Positions 26,960-35,825 of a stretch of DNA of 64,000 nt are shown piece after piece. How positions within the stretch are numbered: position 1 is the stretch's first letter; every line of letters begins with the position of its first letter. Origin of the DNA: Oceanobacillus arenosus (GTDB lineage Bacteria; Bacillota; Bacilli; Bacillales; Amphibacillaceae); assembly GCF_003369575.1 (NCBI RefSeq), contig NZ_PIOC01000016.1, positions 61,516 through 125,515 of the forward strand, read 5' to 3'. A model generated the notes under the pieces. The model saw nothing but the letters and a program-made list of their open reading frames with translations, had not been told where the DNA came from and searched no databases. The position numbers were made by a program, and so were the translations under genes.

Positions 26960-27550
26960 ATGAAACGTATGCCATTCGAACCACCAACAGATTACTATAA
27001 TAAGCAAATTGAGATGATAGATGAACAACTATGTAAATTACTTAAGCAACGGAAGGAACTATCAAATAAAAATCCTGGTTTTCCTAATAAAGATTTGGTT
27101 TCTGCTTGGGCTGAAAAATACGAGTTCCATGAGGAATTTCTTAATAGTTTGTTTGTTCATTTATTTAACGAAGATATTTATAGACCGGTTGTCGAGCCAA
27201 AAGGATTTATTAGAAATATACCGATCCTCAGGTCATTTGAAAAAGATGGTTTGTTCTATTCAATAACATTTTTAGGACAATTTGAAAATGCAAGTGTGGT
27301 TCATTTTAATATTGATAAAACGGATTATGATATGCATTTTGAAGATCATTCTTTCTTTGAACTTTCAATTGAGGCAGACGGAGCTGCATATGATTGCCGA
27401 GATGAAGGTGGGGGAGGATCCGGAGGGCATATGTCCCACACATTTATTGTTACACCCGCTCTTCCTGACAATAGTTTTGAATATAAATTTGTCTTTAAGG
27501 AACAGAAAGGACCATTTCAAAAAACGACGGGATTTGAATTTGTCATATAA
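26960..27550 (+). CDS. Conserved-looking protein of unknown function
   Basis: The product is 197 residues. The first 75 or so are helical, with 'IDEQLCKLLKQRKELSNKNPGFP' that superficially recalls a chorismate-mutase helix, but the catalytic residues of that family are not evident. The second half is beta-rich with a glycine patch (DEGGGGSGGH, about residues 151-160). No signal peptide or membrane segment is seen. The ATG at 26960 follows a GGAGGAG site. Function unknown. Confidence 0.65.
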   Translation: MKRMPFEPPTDYYNKQIEMIDEQLCKLLKQRKELSNKNPGFPNKDLVSAWAEKYEFHEEFLNSLFVHLFNEDIYRPVVEPKGFIRNIPILRSFEKDGLFYSITFLGQFENASVVHFNIDKTDYDMHFEDHSFFELSIEADGAAYDCRDEGGGGSGGHMSHTFIVTPALPDNSFEYKFVFKEQKGPFQKTTGFEFVI

Positions 27551-27714
27551 ATTTTATCCCGAATTAACGGGGTGTAAGATCCTTTACAAAAAGAATTCGA
27601 GAAAAATCAAGAATTGTAAGTGTGGGATCAACAGAAAGTCAAAATTCCGATTCTGTTCAACTAACAATCAGTGGGGAATAAAGAACACCCCCACTGAATG
27701 AAGTTTCACTTTAT
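27551..27714 (+). repeat. Dispersed repeat family C, long copy
   Basis: TTTTATCCCG at the start and ACTGAATGAAGTTTCACTTTAT at the end match the copy at 63514-63574. The long copy has about 105 extra bases, including a hairpin CAGTGGGG/CCCCACTG at 27669-27696. It lies directly after the unknown gene and may act as its transcript end. Confidence 0.7.
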
Positions 27715-27777
27715 CTGCCAGCGAAGTCTTTTAACACGTTTTCTGATGAAAGAAATATATTTTAGGGGAGAACAAGA

Positions 27778-28527
27778 ATGGACCTAGGTAATCCAATTGC
27801 TATAGGGAATACTGCCAAAATATACCAACAGAGAGACAAAGTTATTAAAGTATTTCATGACCATTTACCAAATACGGAAGCTCAATATGAAGCGAATAAG
27901 CAAAATTTTGCTTATTCCTGTGGTATCTTCGTCCCTGAAATTTTTGATGTTACAGAAATAAATGGAAAACAGGCTATTATTATGGAATACATTAAGGGAG
28001 AAACAATAGGAGATTTACTATTTAAAAACACGAAAAAATCTGAGTATTATATGGATGTAGCAATTGAAATCCAACAAAGAATTTATATGGTTAAAACGTA
28101 TTCTCCAGAGTCGATGATCCCCAAATTAAAGGAAAAAATTAAAATGGCTCCGTCTTTAGATGAGGGGCATAAATCCATTTTAATACGGAATTTGAATTCA
28201 ATAGAATATGAGAACAGACTCTGTCATGGTGATTTCCATCCTTTTAATTTGATTATGTCAGATAACAAAGTCGCAGTAATTGATTGGGTCGATTCAACCT
28301 CAGGAGATATTCGCGCGGATGTATACCGTACTTATTTGCTATACTCCCAGTTTTCCGGCGATTTAGCCGATATGTATTTAAATCGTTACTGTGAAAAAAG
28401 TGGTTTGCAACAAGAAGAAGTTATTCAATGGGCTCCAATTATGGCTGCAGCGAGATTATCTGAAAATGTTTCATCAGAAAACGCAGATCGTCTTATTAAA
28501 ATAATCAATGATTACTGTCCTTTATGA
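27778..28527 (+). CDS. Aminoglycoside-phosphotransferase-fold kinase
   Basis: The product is 249 residues. The APH-type active site is complete: 'CHGDFHPFNLI' near residues 149-159 carries the catalytic Asp and the metal-binding Asn, and 'VIDWVDSTSGD' near 166-176 carries the second metal Asp. An N-terminal 'IGNTAKIYQQRDKVIKVF' matches the nucleotide-binding loop and lysine. The family includes antibiotic kinases but also many small-molecule and metabolite kinases; there is no evidence for resistance here. GGGGAGAAC precedes the ATG. The gene stands alone. Confidence 0.83.
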   Translation: MDLGNPIAIGNTAKIYQQRDKVIKVFHDHLPNTEAQYEANKQNFAYSCGIFVPEIFDVTEINGKQAIIMEYIKGETIGDLLFKNTKKSEYYMDVAIEIQQRIYMVKTYSPESMIPKLKEKIKMAPSLDEGHKSILIRNLNSIEYENRLCHGDFHPFNLIMSDNKVAVIDWVDSTSGDIRADVYRTYLLYSQFSGDLADMYLNRYCEKSGLQQEEVIQWAPIMAAARLSENVSSENADRLIKIINDYCPL

Positions 28528-29107
28528 ACTTTTATTTTTCAACCGATATGTAAAAAAATAATTTCTACTGTCTAATTTTGATATCTATTCTTTTTCATAG
28601 TTAAATTGCAATTAAGTAACATATTTTCAGAATCAAGGTAATAGGACTTATTTTGTTTTACAAATTTATCAATTCACCATACAAATAGTTCATATAATTG
28701 TTAACAAAAAAGGTTCAAAACTCCTATATTTCTAGCTTTACGAAAATAAATGACGATTTAAATGATGATGAGTAGGTCTCAATCATCATTTTTATTTTTT
28801 TACAAATTAAAATTCCAGCGAGCAGTCTTTCAATTCCTTTTCCTCCCTTATTTCCTGCTATACTCCATTTATTTACGGGAGTAATCTCCTGGGAACTAAA
28901 ATAGGAAAAAACAATACTAAACTATCAATTTTGAAAATTCAGATTAAAAATGACGCCATTCGACAATAATCCCTCTAGTAATCTACTATACTTTATTTAA
29001 CAACTAGATTTTTAAGCTAAGAGAACCGGCGATTCACAAAATAAAGGTGGGAAGGGGGCTTTATTAGTTGGAGGCATACGGTTTTAAAATTGAGGGGAGG
29101 AAAAGAT
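28528..29107. other. Long intergenic region before the S8 protease gene
   Basis: 580 bases without a convincing gene. It holds a hairpin terminator at 28761-28798 and an AT-rich upstream region of the protease gene. The last 70 bases are purine-rich (GGTGGGAAGGGGGC) with no clear promoter that I can name. Confidence 0.5.
28761..28798 (+). terminator. Terminator-like hairpin
   Basis: AATGATGAT pairs with ATCATCATT, followed by a T-rich tail. It lies about 230 bases past the kinase gene. Confidence 0.6.
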
Positions 29108-32100
29108 TTGAGAACGAAGAAAAAACGTCAAATCAAAGCATTTAGTCTTGCCGCGACAGTTTTAATGACATTTACATTACTTACACCTGGTATTTCGCTT
29201 GCAGAGTCGAGTAACACGACACAATCTTCTAAGCTACACCAATCATTAAATGATTCGAGTAAAATAGTCGAATCAAAAGTAAGTAAAACATTACTTTCGT
29301 CATTTAAGGAAGATGAAAAAGTAACCTTCTTAATTAAATTTAGCGAAAAGGCAGATAGTGCAAAAGTCGCAGCAGATGCAAGGGCAAGTGCAGAAAAAGC
29401 GAATCTTTCTGTACAAAAACAAGAGCATGTACAGCGTTCAGCAGTTATCGCTGAACTAAAAGCAGTATCACTTGCTGCACAAGTAAATGTATTGACCTAT
29501 TTGGAAGAAGAACAAAAACAAGGGAATGTAGATGATTTCCATTCCTATCATATTGTAAATGGCATCGCTGTCACTGCAACAAAAGAAGTTGCAGAGAAGA
29601 TAGCAGCATTTGCAGAAGTTGAAAAGATTTTACCAAATGAGACTAGGGAATTGTTTACAACGGTATCAACGGAAGCAAAAGCTCCAAAGTCAGAAACTGC
29701 TAATATTGAATGGAACGTAGAACGTGTAGGGGCACCAGCAGTTTGGAATATGGGCATTGATGGGACAGGTATTGTCGTTGCGAGTATTGACACAGGAGTT
29801 CAATTCGACCATCCTGCACTTGCAGCAAAATACCGTGGCTATGATGCTGCAACTGGTGAAGTAGATCACACGTACAGCTGGTTTGATGCAACAGCAGGCC
29901 AAGGTTCACCATATGATGATCAAGGGCATGGTACACATGTTACTGGTACAATGGTTGGCAGTGAAGCCGATGGATCGAATCAGGTTGGGGTAGCTCCAGG
30001 GGCAAAATTCATCTCTGCACGGGCGTTTACTGCAGCTGGTGGAACGGATGCAGATTTGCTTGAGGCAGCTGAATGGATATTGGCACCTGGTGGCGATGTG
30101 ACGAAAGCACCTGATGTTGTGAATAACTCTTGGGGTGGCGGTCCAGGTCTTGATGAATGGTACCGTGATGTTGTCATAACTTGGAGAGCAGCGGAAATTT
30201 TCCCTGAGTTCTCTGCAGGTAATACGACATTATTTAACCCTGGTGGTCCAGGATCAATTGCAACACCTGCAAACTATCCGGAATCATTTGCGACAGGCGC
30301 AACGGATAGTAATGACAAACTAGCAAGCTTCTCCTTAGAAGGACCTTCACCATATGAAGGAGATATTAAACCAGACATATCGGCACCTGGTGTAAATATT
30401 CGATCTTCTGTTCCTGGTGGCGGTTATGAGGGTGGCTGGAATGGAACATCAATGGCAGGACCTGCGGTTTCAGCAGTAGTCGCTTTATTAAAACAAGTTG
30501 ACTCAAGCTTAACTGTTGACGAAATTGAAGAGATTTTATATGCGACTGCAACACCATTAACGGATGCTGAATATGCACAATCCCCTAATATGGGATATGG
30601 TCATGGTTTGATAAATGCATATGATGCTGTTTCTTCCATCGTATCTGGTCTTGGAACATTAAAAGGTCAAGTTTCGAAAGCAGGAGAAGATACGGAAGTA
30701 CCTACATTTGAGCATGTTGCACCAGTAGAAACCTATGCAGGAATGAACTTAGATTTAGTTATTCAAGCTGCAGATAATGTAAGCGTTTCATCTGTTGTGG
30801 TGAATTACGAGAATGCAAATGGGGAAGCAAAAGCTGTTACAGCCAAGCGTGTATCTGGTGACTACAAGAACGGGGAATACGTAGCAACCATTCCAGGTAA
30901 CGACATTGTAGTGGATGCATTCACCTATTCCGTTAAAGTGAATGATTTCGGCAATAATGAAGTAATAAGTGAAAATTATGTTGTGGCAGTAGCAGCGGGT
31001 ATTACGGTTGGTTATAGTACTGACTTTGAAACAGCGCCAGCAGGTTGGACGATTTTTGGCGAAAATAGTAGTTGGGCTCATGGAATACCGACAACAGGTC
31101 CTGGAAGTGCTGCTTCAGGCGAGTATGTGTATGCAACGAATCCTACAGGCAACTATAATTCCAATGAGAATTCGACTCTAATGATGCCACCAATCGACTT
31201 ACCAGAAGGAAATTCTTATTTACAATTTAGTCATTGGTATAACCTTGAACGAAATTGGGATTTTGGTCATGTATTTATCTCAACCGATCAAGAGAACTGG
31301 ACACAGCTTTTACGCATAACGGATGTTAACAATGGTTGGCAAAGTGCTGAAATCGACTTATCAGACTATGCAGGTCAGCGTGTTTATATCGGATTTAATC
31401 TAGACACGGATGGAAGCGTAGTTAGAGCTGGTTGGTATATTGATGATGTAGCATTATCCGATACAGCTCAAGGCGTTAGCAAATCATTAGGACTTGCTTC
31501 TGAAAAAGGGAAAGCAAATGCTAATTTAGGTGTGGAAAAAGGAGCTAATCAGGCATTGAAGGGTGAGAAAGTAGAGCCAGCAAAAATTGTGCCTGTACTC
31601 CCAATTAAAGAAAAGGGTCCGATTGAAGGGGACGCTGTTAGTCCAACACTATTACCAATTGGTGCACAAGTAAATGTACTTGAAAGCGGTAGATCGGTAA
31701 ACACGAATCCTGCGAATGGAAGTTATTCATTCCTTCATGCTGCTGGAGATTTTACAGTTCAGGCTGAAGCCTATGGATTCCATCCAACTACACAGGAAGT
31801 AACAATTGAAAATGATGCATCGACAACAGCTAATTTTACATTAGAGGAAATTGATCAATATTCGGTAAGTGGAACAATAACTGATGAAGATACTGGCGAA
31901 GCAATTGAAGGTGCAACCGTTCTGCTTGTAGAAGACGCGAATGTTGAACCAGTTGCTACAGATGCGTCAGGTAATTATTCATTGACTGCATATGAGGGAG
32001 CATATACCTTAAAAGTCTTAGCAAGAGGATACCATGGAAAAGAAGTAGAGGTTAATCTTGATGGTACAGATACAACTATTGATGTTGTTCTAGAGCCATT

Positions 32101-33433
32101 CTACACCGTTCCTGGCGGGGAAATCGGTTATGATGATGGAACTGCTGAGAATGCTAGAGCATTCTATGATGCAGGTAATGGTTGGGCGGTTAGAATGTCA
32201 TTACCAGAGGGCAAGGATAGTGCGATTGTGACGGAGGGTGTATTCCAATTCCATGATGCAGACTGGCCTGTACCTGGTGGAACAGGGTTTGCAGTAGAGG
32301 TGTGGGATGCATCTGGTCCTGATGGAACGCCAGGTAAGAAACTGGCAGGTCCTATTGATGCACAGGCTAATCGAAGCTTGGCTGAGTGGACAGTTGTAGA
32401 TTTAACGGAGCATGCTATCCAAGTTGAGGGTGATTTCTATATGACCTATATTCAAACTGGAATAAACACGAATGCACCAGGATTAGCTACAGATGAGAAT
32501 GGAGCAAATGCACAGCGTAGTTATCAAGTAGTTGCTGGAGCATGGTCACCATCACCTGCAGCTGAAGGGAATTATATGATTCGCGCACGTGTTGCCTATG
32601 GTGTGGAAAATCCAGTTATCACATCACCTGTTGAAGATTTTGTAACAAACGAAGCCGCTCTTACGGTAGAAGGAAAGGCATCGGCAACAACGACATTACA
32701 ATTACTCAAAAATGGGGAGGAAATTGGAACTTCTGAGGTTGGTGATGATGGCAAGTTTGCATTGCCAATTGAATTGGCAGAAGGAACCAATGAACTCCAA
32801 GCAGTGACACTGATGAATGGCGTTGCAATTGGTGAATCCGAAACGGTTACTGTCACACTTGATACAACCAAGCCAGAGCTCACAATCGACAGTCCTAAGA
32901 ATGGCGATAAATTGAATCGTGAGACAGTGACAGTAGAAGGAACGGTAAGTGATACGAATCTGGAATGGGTTAAAGTCAACGGTCAAAAGGCTGCCGTTAC
33001 CTATGGAAAGTATTCGAAACGGATCATTATAGAAAATGGAGCGAACGAAATTAAAGTGGTTGCTCAAGATTCTGCAGGAAATAAAGTAAATAAAAAGATA
33101 ACAGTAGAAGCAGATTTTGAAGCACCGGAAATTGAAAATCTAACACCAACAGAAGATAAATATCTACGAGCTGGTGAAACGGTGAAAATCGAATTTGATA
33201 GTGAAGCAAATCTAAAATCGACATTCGTCATTCATATGCCATTAACCAATACTGTTCAGGATGCCACAGAGTTACCGATAATGGAAACATCTGTCGGCCA
33301 CTATGTAGGATACTGGACAGCAACAAGTAATGCATATGCAAAAGGTGCAGTAATTGAAGTAAAAGCAGTAGACAGCTTTGGCAATGAAACACGCGCACAA
33401 GCAAAAGGAAAATTATATATAAATGTTGAATGA
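29108..33433 (+). CDS. bpr: Bacillopeptidase F-like secreted S8 serine protease
   Basis: The product is 1441 residues, close to B. subtilis Bpr. It has a signal peptide (about 1-33) and an inhibitor-type propeptide. The subtilisin domain carries D228 ('SIDTGVQFDH'), H274 ('GHGTHVTG') and S448 ('NGTSMAGPA'). After it come a MAM/immune-inhibitor-like domain (about 634-790, 'WYIDDVALSD'), two carboxypeptidase-regulatory-like repeats (about 845-1000), a beta-sandwich domain, and two or three Ig-like repeats up to the end. No sortase motif is seen, so it should be released. The TTG at 29108 is chosen because GGGGAGG lies 7 bases upstream; a TTG at 29090 is in frame. Substrate is expected to be extracellular protein. 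Confidence 0.9.
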   Translation: MRTKKKRQIKAFSLAATVLMTFTLLTPGISLAESSNTTQSSKLHQSLNDSSKIVESKVSKTLLSSFKEDEKVTFLIKFSEKADSAKVAADARASAEKANLSVQKQEHVQRSAVIAELKAVSLAAQVNVLTYLEEEQKQGNVDDFHSYHIVNGIAVTATKEVAEKIAAFAEVEKILPNETRELFTTVSTEAKAPKSETANIEWNVERVGAPAVWNMGIDGTGIVVASIDTGVQFDHPALAAKYRGYDAATGEVDHTYSWFDATAGQGSPYDDQGHGTHVTGTMVGSEADGSNQVGVAPGAKFISARAFTAAGGTDADLLEAAEWILAPGGDVTKAPDVVNNSWGGGPGLDEWYRDVVITWRAAEIFPEFSAGNTTLFNPGGPGSIATPANYPESFATGATDSNDKLASFSLEGPSPYEGDIKPDISAPGVNIRSSVPGGGYEGGWNGTSMAGPAVSAVVALLKQVDSSLTVDEIEEILYATATPLTDAEYAQSPNMGYGHGLINAYDAVSSIVSGLGTLKGQVSKAGEDTEVPTFEHVAPVETYAGMNLDLVIQAADNVSVSSVVVNYENANGEAKAVTAKRVSGDYKNGEYVATIPGNDIVVDAFTYSVKVNDFGNNEVISENYVVAVAAGITVGYSTDFETAPAGWTIFGENSSWAHGIPTTGPGSAASGEYVYATNPTGNYNSNENSTLMMPPIDLPEGNSYLQFSHWYNLERNWDFGHVFISTDQENWTQLLRITDVNNGWQSAEIDLSDYAGQRVYIGFNLDTDGSVVRAGWYIDDVALSDTAQGVSKSLGLASEKGKANANLGVEKGANQALKGEKVEPAKIVPVLPIKEKGPIEGDAVSPTLLPIGAQVNVLESGRSVNTNPANGSYSFLHAAGDFTVQAEAYGFHPTTQEVTIENDASTTANFTLEEIDQYSVSGTITDEDTGEAIEGATVLLVEDANVEPVATDASGNYSLTAYEGAYTLKVLARGYHGKEVEVNLDGTDTTIDVVLEPFYTVPGGEIGYDDGTAENARAFYDAGNGWAVRMSLPEGKDSAIVTEGVFQFHDADWPVPGGTGFAVEVWDASGPDGTPGKKLAGPIDAQANRSLAEWTVVDLTEHAIQVEGDFYMTYIQTGINTNAPGLATDENGANAQRSYQVVAGAWSPSPAAEGNYMIRARVAYGVENPVITSPVEDFVTNEAALTVEGKASATTTLQLLKNGEEIGTSEVGDDGKFALPIELAEGTNELQAVTLMNGVAIGESETVTVTLDTTKPELTIDSPKNGDKLNRETVTVEGTVSDTNLEWVKVNGQKAAVTYGKYSKRIIIENGANEIKVVAQDSAGNKVNKKITVEADFEAPEIENLTPTEDKYLRAGETVKIEFDSEANLKSTFVIHMPLTNTVQDATELPIMETSVGHYVGYWTATSNAYAKGAVIEVKAVDSFGNETRAQAKGKLYINVE

Positions 33434-33500
33434 TGATGGATGTTAGGTATTGGATTAAGTAGAATGAATAAGAAGCGTCGATACTGATGAGAAATGTAAA

Positions 33501-33534
33501 AAACTTGGCTATTGCTAGCAGCCAAGTTTTTTTT
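33501..33534 (+). terminator. Terminator after the protease gene
   Basis: AAACTTGGCT pairs with AGCCAAGTTT and is followed by eight T in all. Confidence 0.88.
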
Positions 33535-33711
33535 GATGTTAATCTTCTATTAGAACATGCCTTATCGTTGTCTAACATTAAAAATAGATTAACTTTTTAG
33601 CTAATATACAGAAAAAACTTGTGGTTCATACATAAATGGGTAATAATTATTTAGTCAGAGCTTGGTAATTAATTTTGTATGTGATTAAAAAACAGAAAAG
33701 GAAGTATAAAC

Positions 33712-34356
33712 ATGTCAATCATTCAGGATTTAATCAATTTTATTTTACATATTGATGAACACCTTATTGGTATCATTGATACATTTGGTTTGTGGTCATA
33801 TGCGCTTTTATTTTTAATCGTCTTTATTGAGACTGGTGTCGTTATTTTTCCTTTTTTACCAGGGGATTCTTTATTGTTTGCCAGTAGCGCTTTAGCGGCA
33901 ATGGGAGCCTTTAATATAGTGTTCCTTATCATTCTATTTTTTGCTGCAGCCGTTATCGGTGATACGGTCAATTATCACATTGGGAAAAAAATAGGGACAT
34001 CAATCCCTGAGAATAGTTGGTTAGGGAAATTAATTAATAAAGAAAAGATGAACAAGGCGGAGGATTTCTTTAATAAGCATGGCGGAAAAACGATTATCAT
34101 TGCACGTTTCATGCCGTTTATTCGCACATTTATCCCATTCGTTGCAGGTGCGAGTAGAATGAATTATCGTTATTTTATTATCAATAATATTATCGGAGCT
34201 GCACTATGGGTTCTAATATGTACGATTCTCGGTTATTTATTTGGAAATATTCCAATCATCAAAGAAAATTTCTCGACCGTTATTTTAATCATAATTTTCT
34301 TATCTATTTTACCAGCAATCATCACTTATTTGCGGAATCGACTAAAAAATAATTAA
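33712..34356 (+). CDS. DedA family membrane protein
   Basis: The product is 214 residues with about five membrane segments. Typical DedA segments are 'FIETGVVIFPFLPGDSLLF' near residues 39-57 and 'ARFMPFIRTFIPFVAGASRM' near 127-146. DedA proteins move lipids such as undecaprenyl phosphate or phosphatidylethanolamine across the membrane; this one's substrate is unknown. An AAAAGGAAG site precedes the ATG. It is transcribed in the same direction as ribU but is separated from it by the FMN riboswitch. Confidence 0.87.
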   Translation: MSIIQDLINFILHIDEHLIGIIDTFGLWSYALLFLIVFIETGVVIFPFLPGDSLLFASSALAAMGAFNIVFLIILFFAAAVIGDTVNYHIGKKIGTSIPENSWLGKLINKEKMNKAEDFFNKHGGKTIIIARFMPFIRTFIPFVAGASRMNYRYFIINNIIGAALWVLICTILGYLFGNIPIIKENFSTVILIIIFLSILPAIITYLRNRLKNN

Positions 34357-34366
34357 GCTTTTGCAC

Positions 34367-34394
34367 TTGCATAATTACTAAAAGTAAGTATAAT
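34367..34394 (+). promoter_or_regulatory. Probable promoter of the ribU transcript
   Basis: TTGCAT (34367-34372) and TATAAT (34389-34394) are separated by 16 bases, just upstream of the FMN aptamer. The -35 box is only a moderate match. Confidence 0.5.
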
Positions 34395-34422
34395 AACATT
34401 ATACAACTTAATAATCGATTCC

Positions 34423-34565
34423 AATCTTCGGGGCAGGGTGCAATTCCCGATCGGCGGTAACGAGTTTGATTACTCGAAGTCCGCGACCCATAAAAGCGAT
34501 TAGCTTAAGTGGTGGACCTGGTGTGACTCCAGGACCGACAGTTAAAGTCTGGATAAAAGAAGATG
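34423..34565 (+). promoter_or_regulatory. FMN riboswitch (RFN element)
   Basis: All conserved parts are present: ATCTTCGGGGCAGGGTG (34424-34440), AATTCCCGATCGGCGGTAA, AAGTCCGCGACCC, GGTGGACCTGGTGTGACTCC, GGACCGACAGTTAAAGTCTGG and AGAAGAT. Terminator at 34622-34655 and then ribU. FMN binding should switch off riboflavin uptake. Confidence 0.96.
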
Positions 34566-34621
34566 TCGAGCCTGATTTTAGTGTATGATAATAATACACT
34601 TTAATTTATATATGAATTTTC

Positions 34622-34655
34622 AAACCCTAAAGCCCCATAGGACTTTAGGGTTTTT
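34622..34655 (+). terminator. FMN riboswitch expression-platform terminator
   Basis: AAACCCTAAAG pairs with CTTTAGGGTTT around a 10-base loop, followed by T residues. Confidence 0.9.
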
Positions 34656-34744
34656 ATGTACTATTTTTTATAATGGTTGAATAGGCTAAGACTTACTCCT
34701 TCATTACGAGAGCGGAATCGATTAGTTGATGAAGGAGGAAAACG

Positions 34745-35335
34745 ATGATGCAAAAAACGAGCAAGCAATCATCAAAATTATTAAAACTTATTATTTTGGC
34801 ACTACTAGGGACAATTTCACTCGTATTATTTTTCTTAAATTTCCCATTACCATTTTTACCAGGATACTTAAAGATCGATTTTAGCGAGGTGCCAGCGATA
34901 ATGGCAGGGTTGATTTTCTCGCCAATCGCAGGAATAATTGTCGTTGCGATTAAAAACTTACTATACCTAGCAATATCTGGTGCTGTTGATCCGATTGGAG
35001 TTGCAGCAAACTTCCTAGCAGGGTTGATGTTCGTTGTACCAGTTTCCATGATCTATCATAAGTTTAAAAAAGGAACAAAGAGCGTTGTTTCCGGTTTAAT
35101 AACTGGAACTATTATTATGGCAGTAGGGATGAGTGTACTAAATTATTTCGTCATTTTACCAGCATATGGATGGTTCATGGGATGGGAAATGACAGATCAA
35201 GTAATTTGGGCTTCCGTTATGGCGGGTGTTCTGCCATTTAATATAATTAAAGGAATTGTTGTCGCATTACTATTTGTGCCTGTATTTATAAAAATGCGTC
35301 GCTGGATTGAACAAAAGCAAGTATCATTAACATAG
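34745..35335 (+). CDS. ribU: RibU, riboflavin ECF transporter S component
   Basis: The product is 196 residues with six membrane segments. It matches RibU (YpaA), including 'DFSEVPAIMAGLIFSPIAGIIVVAIKNLL' near residues 45-73. RibU binds riboflavin and pairs with a shared ECF energizing module encoded elsewhere. Control by the upstream FMN riboswitch confirms the assignment. Two ATG codons in a row (34745 and 34748) follow AAGGAGG; either may be used. The gene is monocistronic with a terminator. Confidence 0.95.
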   Translation: MMQKTSKQSSKLLKLIILALLGTISLVLFFLNFPLPFLPGYLKIDFSEVPAIMAGLIFSPIAGIIVVAIKNLLYLAISGAVDPIGVAANFLAGLMFVVPVSMIYHKFKKGTKSVVSGLITGTIIMAVGMSVLNYFVILPAYGWFMGWEMTDQVIWASVMAGVLPFNIIKGIVVALLFVPVFIKMRRWIEQKQVSLT

Positions 35336-35336
35336 T

Positions 35337-35372
35337 AAAAAGGCTAATCTCAACGCGAGATTGGCTTTTTTT
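35337..35372 (+). terminator. Terminator after ribU
   Basis: AAAAGGCTAATCTC pairs with GAGATTGGCTTTT (one G-T pair), followed by T residues. Confidence 0.85.
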
Positions 35373-35382
35373 GTTGCCACCA

Positions 35383-35416
35383 AAAAAACAGGCTTGGACT
35401 CCCAAACCTGTTTTTT
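35383..35416 (-). terminator. Terminator of the menA-menI unit
   Basis: AAAACAGG pairs with CCTGTTTT around a purine-poor loop; the minus strand runs into T residues. Confidence 0.7.
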
Positions 35417-35422
35417 CCCCAA

Positions 35423-35809
35423 CTATTTTCTTTTTGGAACAATTCCAATCGTACATCTTGAGATGCAAATGAGATTGTCTTCCTCATCGGTTATATTAAT
35501 TTCCCAGACCATCGTCGTTTTTCCGACGTGAAGTGGGGTTGCCATGGCGGTTACAATGCCATCCCGTTTACTTTTAACGTGATTCGCATTTATTTCGATG
35601 CCGAATACATGATTCTCCTCCAAATCAACATATGCTGCTGCACCGATGCTTGCTGCTGTTTCGGCAAGTGCGACGCTTGCGCCACCATGCAAGAAACCTG
35701 CTGGCTGAATGGTTCGTGAATCAACAGGCATTGTTAATACGACTAATTCTTTATCGATTGATACAACTTCGATTCCAAGTGAGTTTAGTAACGTATTTTC
35801 TAAATTCAT
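35423..35809 (-). CDS. menI: Hotdog thioesterase, probable DHNA-CoA thioesterase MenI
   Basis: The product is 128 residues, a single hotdog domain of the PaaI/YdiI type. The typical active-site segment is present: H41 in 'GFLHGGASVALAETAAS' and the catalytic E50. It begins 16 bases after menA on the same strand and faces the menF-E operon. This makes hydrolysis of 1,4-dihydroxy-2-naphthoyl-CoA, the step between MenB and MenA, the most likely job. The family is broad, so the precise substrate is inferred from context. Confidence 0.83.
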   Translation of the reverse strand: MNLENTLLNSLGIEVVSIDKELVVLTMPVDSRTIQPAGFLHGGASVALAETAASIGAAAYVDLEENHVFGIEINANHVKSKRDGIVTAMATPLHVGKTTMVWEINITDEEDNLICISRCTIGIVPKRK

Positions 35810-35825
35810 GACAATTTCCCCCTTA

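Noticed and set aside
27282..27701. 139-codon frame overlapping the unknown gene at 26960-27550
   Set aside because: It overlaps in another frame and runs into repeat C; the other frame has the strong binding site.
27778..28527. Aminoglycoside resistance gene
   Set aside because: The APH fold is clear, but the same fold occurs in many metabolite kinases; no resistance context, so resistance is not claimed.
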